Assembly: GCA_022615215.1 (NCBI GenBank)
Contig: JAKEHD010000382.1
Coordinates: forward strand, 1 to 9,324
From: Blastocatellia bacterium
Lineage (GTDB): Bacteria > Acidobacteriota > Blastocatellia > UBA7656
Reading direction: 5' to 3'
Length of the DNA stretch: 9,324 nt
Part shown: positions 6,498 to 9,324 of the stretch, one piece after another
How positions within the stretch are numbered: position 1 is the first letter of the stretch
How the letters are laid out: each line of letters opens with the position of its first letter
Translations under genes and position numbers: made by a program
Notes under the pieces: model-generated
Seen by the model: only the letters and a program-made list of their open reading frames with translations
What the model was told of the DNA's origin: nothing
The model's database searches: none

Positions 6498-6587
6498 GCA
6501 GAGGAGCAAGGGTGCTCGGGTGCGGGGGTGCTTGGTTTCTGGCTTCAATGACTCTGTGGCTCCCCTGCCCCTCTGCTCCCCTGCCCC
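6496..6587. repeat. Long imperfect inverted repeat in the convergent spacer
   Basis: Bases 6496-6512 pair with 6562-6578: 15 of 17 positions are Watson-Crick, and the other two are G-U wobbles in RNA from the minus strand (A-C mismatches in plus-strand RNA). Two more pairs follow after one mismatch. The loop is about 46-49 bases. The left arm begins inside the transporter stop codon, and the right arm starts 15 bases past the phosphodiesterase stop. The right part also has a 12-bp direct repeat CTCCCCTGCCCC at 6560-6571 and 6576-6587. The left part has repeated GGGTGC units. Together they give a strong purine/pyrimidine strand bias. There is no T-tract on either side, so it is not a textbook terminator; it may act as a 3' mRNA stabiliser or be a dispersed palindromic element. 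Confidence 0.7.
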
Positions 6588-6593
6588 CCTGCT

Positions 6594-7484
6594 TCACTGT
6601 CCTCTGAGCAGGTCGACCACCATCTTGGGCCTGTCGGTTTTTATCGCGTCGACGCCGAGCAGCCACATGGCCTGAGCGATTCCGGGCGAATCCACAGTCC
6701 ATACCCACACCTCGACCCCGACCTCGTGCGCCAGGTCGACCACTTCCCATGAGAGCTTTTTGTAAGAGACCGATATCGAGTGAGGCTTGAATTTGAGCAC
6801 ACGTTCGAGAGATTTCTCAAAAGGGACCGAGCCGTCATATCCGGGATTTATGTGAAGCTTCAGGCTAGGGCCAAGCTCGTCGCGTAGTTTTTCGGCCGTC
6901 TTCAGGTCGGGCGGCTCAAGGACTACGCGGTCGAGTCCGCGATAATTCTTCAACGCGCGTATGGTCTTCTTCAACAGGTCGTCGAACTTTTCCACTCGCT
7001 TCATCTCTATATTGAGCAACCCGGTCCTCATATCGGCGAGCAGGTCATCAAGCGTCGGCACCCGCTCTCTGCCCGTGTCTTCGCCTACGGGGATCAGCGT
7101 ATGCCTTGAGAGTTCCGAATAAGTCAGGTCCGAGATCGAGCGCGTGCGCTGCGCGGGGGCGAGACCCTCGACCCGGCCGAAGCGGTCGTCGTGATAGAGC
7201 ACTACGACGCCGTCGCGCGTAAGCCGCAGGTCGGTCTCTATTCCGTCCGCTCCCACCCTTATCGCGCGATGAAATGAGGCGATGGTGTTTTCGGTCCATT
7301 CCTTCGCGCCGCCGCGATGGGCTATCACGAGGGGGCGGTTGCCTCTGAGCGTAGGTTGAGCGCCGGGGCGTATCTGCGCCGTTGTGTGCGCGCCCACGAG
7401 CAGCGCAAGCACGATGATCGCCGGCCAAATCCGCCGGGCGATTGTGTATGAAACGCGAACGGTGGTGCGAATGTGCTGGTTCAT
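6594..7484 (-). CDS. Glycerophosphodiester phosphodiesterase with export segment
   Basis: A 296-residue GDPD-family (TIM barrel) enzyme that hydrolyses glycerophosphodiesters to glycerol 3-phosphate and an alcohol. Catalytic and metal-site residues are intact: H56 and R57 in AHRGG, E65-N66, E83 and D85 in GIETDLRL, H98 in VLYHDD, and E160-K162 in NIEMK. The C-terminal barrel strands VWVWTVD (259-265) and DAIKTDRPKMV (279-289) are family-typical. The N-terminus is basic and followed by a hydrophobic stretch WPAIIVLALLVGAHTTAQ (20-37), a signal peptide or membrane anchor, so the enzyme should work in the periplasm or at the cell surface, recycling phospholipid head groups or teichoic-type polymers. 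The ATG has a modest GAGAG ribosome site upstream. It is convergent with the transporter and downstream of a broken small gene. No glycerol 3-phosphate transporter is nearby. Confidence 0.95.
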   Translation of the reverse strand: MNQHIRTTVRVSYTIARRIWPAIIVLALLVGAHTTAQIRPGAQPTLRGNRPLVIAHRGGAKEWTENTIASFHRAIRVGADGIETDLRLTRDGVVVLYHDDRFGRVEGLAPAQRTRSISDLTYSELSRHTLIPVGEDTGRERVPTLDDLLADMRTGLLNIEMKRVEKFDDLLKKTIRALKNYRGLDRVVLEPPDLKTAEKLRDELGPSLKLHINPGYDGSVPFEKSLERVLKFKPHSISVSYKKLSWEVVDLAHEVGVEVWVWTVDSPGIAQAMWLLGVDAIKTDRPKMVVDLLRGQ

Positions 7485-7505
7485 ATAAAACTCTCAGGTA
7501 GAAAA

Positions 7506-7689
7506 TTACTCAGGCAAATCGTCAAAGCGCCGCTTCGATTTATCATAAGCAGTTTGGAGGTCTTCGGGCAAGACGTGCGTTAAACAACCGTTTTGCGCTT
7601 CTCTTCACATTCGGCTCTCGCTCAAAGCTTACGCCGTTCGTCAGCATCTTCAACTCATCCCAAAACTCATACGGGCGGCCGCGATTCAT
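7506..7689 (-). pseudogene. Frameshifted remnant of a small unrecognised gene
   Basis: On the minus strand an ATG at 7689 opens a frame beginning MNRGRPYEFWDELKMLTNG that runs through FEREPNVKR and then reads into a very basic tail ending at a TGA, 47 codons in all. In the next frame, the 3' part reads TQHV-like protein-coding sequence: THVLPEDLQTAYDKSKRRF followed by DDLPE and a TAA at 7506-7508. Joining the two frames near 7590-7600 gives a protein of about 60 residues with an acidic, helical C-terminus, which looks more natural than either frame alone. The distance from ATG to TAA is 184 bases, one more than a multiple of three, as a one-base indel would leave. I do not recognise the family. 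It could also be two unrelated open stretches. No clear ribosome site precedes the ATG. Confidence 0.45.
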
Positions 7690-7760
7690 TTTCGGCTGAA
7701 AAATTAAATCTTGATATATTAGTGGTCCGTTCCGTATTTAAAAAACAGCCTGCTTAGGAC
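7690..7760. other. AT-rich spacer after the deiminase-like gene
   Basis: Read on the minus strand, the deiminase-like gene is followed by AGCAGGCTG and a run of six T (plus-strand A at 7740-7745), which looks like a terminator tail. The only stem I can form before it is about 4 bp with a G-U pair, so I do not call a terminator. The rest is AT-rich with no clear promoter or repeat. Confidence 0.3.
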
Positions 7761-9176
7761 TCAACGCTCGTTTCTGACCAGAGGCATTAGCAGACAATGC
7801 GGGCCGCCGTTTCTGATCGATAGCAACTCGCCCGGAAAGGTCAGCACCTCTACGCCTGCACGTTTGAGAGCTTCGTTAGTATATATGTTGTGCTCGTAAG
7901 CTATGACCCGGCCCGGTCCCAGTTGCACGACGTTCGCTCCTTGCCATCGCAGTTCGTACATGGCGCGCTCGATTGCGTATTTGCCGAGCGGCAGCTTACC
8001 CTGCTCGCCGCCGACGTAGATTATCTGATAGCCCCGTTCGCGGAAATAATCTAGGAGTTTCAATCGGAGCGGTGTGGCCGTCCCTGTAGAAGCTTCGAAT
8101 CGCGTGACCCAGCCCACTTCGGGCATCAACTCGACCGTGCGCCTTATCTCATCGGAGTTGCCGAGGTCGCGTTCGCCTTCGAATCGTTTCATCTCATCCA
8201 CCTGTCGGGCTATGCCAAGCAAGACAGGCTTGAGCGGGTTCGTGTCGCTCGAATTCTTTTCAAGGAAGAAGGGGACGGCGAGGATTTTCTTCGAGTCCAC
8301 GAGATTGAATATAGAATCAAGGTGCAACAACTGTCGGCTGAGGCCGCTCGGTTTGTCTGCGGGCGGCAGGCTGACTGCAAGGACATCCATGCCTAGTTGC
8401 CTTGCGAGTTTGGGCGCGGCTCCGAGGCTGCTGCGATTGCCGACCCCGACCAGCAATGTCTTTTCATCGAGGACGATCACGTCTCCGCCATCGAGCAGGA
8501 CGCCCTCTTTGCTCGCGTCGAAGACTATGGGGAACGGCTTCAACTCGTCCGCGTACTCGAACATAAATCGCGCGAGCGAGTTTTCGATGGCGCGATTGTA
8601 AAATCTGCCGTTGCCGATGACGATTCCTTTCGGCGTAGAGATAGCAAAATCGCGCGCCCAGTACATGGAAGTGATTCCCGGAAAGAGCGGATTCAACAGG
8701 CCGTCGGGTCCGGTCACGTAGAAGTGATCGTCTCGGCGTCCGAGCAGGCTGTCGGCGTCGAGTTCGTTTATGCGCTTTATGATTTCATCTGCGGTGGCGG
8801 GAAAAGTCTCGCGCAGCCAGTCGGAGAGTTTGCCCGCGCGCCTTGCGCTCTGAATCGCGCTATCGAGCAGGTCGCGCACATCCAGAACTCGCACGCCGTT
8901 TTTTCTGAGAATCCCCATCATAGCCGCGTGCTCGCGAAGAGCGCCGCGCGGCAATCCGCTGGAAAAGAAAGGGTGTCGGGTTCCGCCCATCTCCGAAGAC
9001 TTGAAAATATTATCGCCTATCGAGAGCGCAATCGTTGTACGAAGCGGAGCGAAGTCTGCCGTCACCCGTGCGCCGTTCGGTTCGTTGACTGCGAATGCAG
9101 AGGCAAGCCCTGCACTGATGAAGGCCATGAGTAAAATGGCTATCGAAGCGATTGCGAAATGCCTTTTCGTTTGCAC
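7761..9176 (-). CDS. Exported arginine-deiminase-like enzyme (guanidine-modifying superfamily)
   Basis: A 471-residue member of the arginine deiminase/amidinotransferase superfamily; the best-known relatives hydrolyse L-arginine to citrulline and ammonia. Expected active-site elements are R175-D176 in WARDFAIS, DGGD (229-232, where arginine deiminases usually have EGGD), HLD (285-287), and the nucleophile C461 in GGPHCLLMP. The RNGGPHC...MPLVR ending matches that family. LGPGRVIAYEHNIYTNEAL (419-437) is also typical. GTG 9176 is chosen because AGGAGG lies 4 bases upstream. From there the N-terminus is a classical signal peptide: basic TKRH, hydrophobic core IASIAILLMAF, and Ala-x-Ala sites cleaved after A27 or A29. 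Standard arginine deiminases are cytosolic, so export is notable. No arginine transporter, ornithine carbamoyltransferase or carbamate kinase is nearby. The substrate may be arginine, another guanidine compound or protein-bound arginine. Confidence 0.88.
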   Translation of the reverse strand: MQTKRHFAIASIAILLMAFISAGLASAFAVNEPNGARVTADFAPLRTTIALSIGDNIFKSSEMGGTRHPFFSSGLPRGALREHAAMMGILRKNGVRVLDVRDLLDSAIQSARRAGKLSDWLRETFPATADEIIKRINELDADSLLGRRDDHFYVTGPDGLLNPLFPGITSMYWARDFAISTPKGIVIGNGRFYNRAIENSLARFMFEYADELKPFPIVFDASKEGVLLDGGDVIVLDEKTLLVGVGNRSSLGAAPKLARQLGMDVLAVSLPPADKPSGLSRQLLHLDSIFNLVDSKKILAVPFFLEKNSSDTNPLKPVLLGIARQVDEMKRFEGERDLGNSDEIRRTVELMPEVGWVTRFEASTGTATPLRLKLLDYFRERGYQIIYVGGEQGKLPLGKYAIERAMYELRWQGANVVQLGPGRVIAYEHNIYTNEALKRAGVEVLTFPGELLSIRNGGPHCLLMPLVRNER

Positions 9177-9221
9177 GCGACCTCCTGATTTCAAAATCGT
9201 AGAAGTAGAGTTTTCGATCAT

Positions 9222-9249
9222 AGTATACTCAGCGCGGCAAGGATTGAAA
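9222..9249 (-). promoter_or_regulatory. Candidate promoter for the deiminase-like gene
   Basis: On the minus strand, TATACT (9222-9227, 5 of 6 to the -10) stands 16 bases from TTTCAA (9244-9249, 3 of 6 to the -35). Transcription would begin near 9215, giving a leader of about 40 bases up to GTG 9176 with the AGGAGG site. This argues against the longer in-frame starts upstream (9221, 9257, 9317). I see nothing else I can name from 9250 to the end of the window. Confidence 0.35.
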
Positions 9250-9324
9250 CTATTCATCGGGGCTTGAGGGTAAGGAGCCTTTATTTGGAGTGCGGCGGCC
9301 CAGACGCCGCTTTTCATTCCTGAG

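Noticed and set aside
7736..7760. Possible intrinsic terminator after the deiminase-like gene
   Set aside because: There is a run of six T on the minus strand, but the preceding stem is only about 4 bp and includes a G-U pair.
8397..9134. A 245-codon plus-strand open frame over the deiminase-like gene
   Set aside because: Antisense shadow; the minus-strand product has clear catalytic motifs and a good ribosome site.
9177..9317. N-terminal extension of the deiminase-like protein to 9317, 9257 or 9221
   Set aside because: The extra residues precede or interrupt a normal signal peptide, lie around the predicted promoter, and lack a ribosome site as good as that of GTG 9176.

Overview
The window looks like chromosomal DNA from a GC-rich, free-living bacterium. 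The mix of genes suggests Acidobacteriota, perhaps the Blastocatellia: a phosphofructokinase of the GGEG/PKTIDND type, a long-form DUF427 protein, a lone Uma2 protein, and intergenic repeats built on ATAACACAG-like and CCCCTGCCCC-like units. This placement is inferred from gene content and repeat style only; there is no rRNA or other decisive marker. I see no tRNA, rRNA, CRISPR array, transposase, phage gene or replication origin.

Left part, minus strand (about 1-3510). A hairpin-rich repeat block lies downstream of pfkA. pfkA is the last gene of a tight three-gene unit (DUF427 protein, then an unrecognised 110-residue protein, then pfkA) with a good extended -10 promoter in front. Upstream of that unit are an AT-richer orphan gene of unknown function and a Uma2-family PD-(D/E)XK protein, whose promoter closely resembles the one in front of the DUF427 gene.

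Middle part, plus strand (about 3683-6497). A single-domain rhodanese, a small four-cysteine zinc ribbon and a DUF4262 protein overlap end to end and probably form one translationally coupled unit. The DUF4262 gene and the following spacer are clearly AT-richer than their neighbours. A 14-helix DHA2-type (EmrB/QacA-like) drug transporter follows with its own candidate promoter.

Right part, minus strand (about 6594-9250). Across a 96-base convergent spacer filled by a long imperfect inverted repeat lies a glycerophosphodiester phosphodiesterase with an N-terminal export segment. A short frameshifted gene remnant follows. The last gene encodes an arginine-deiminase-like enzyme that, with the best-supported start, carries a classical signal peptide. 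Two of the three right-hand products are therefore predicted to act outside the cytoplasm.

Most of the window is ordinary metabolic and accessory content, and I do not see a multi-gene system that I could defend as new. The items most worth a second look are the exported deiminase-like enzyme, the long palindrome between the transporter and the phosphodiesterase, the frameshifted small gene, the repeat block at the left end, and the two AT-rich orphan genes.
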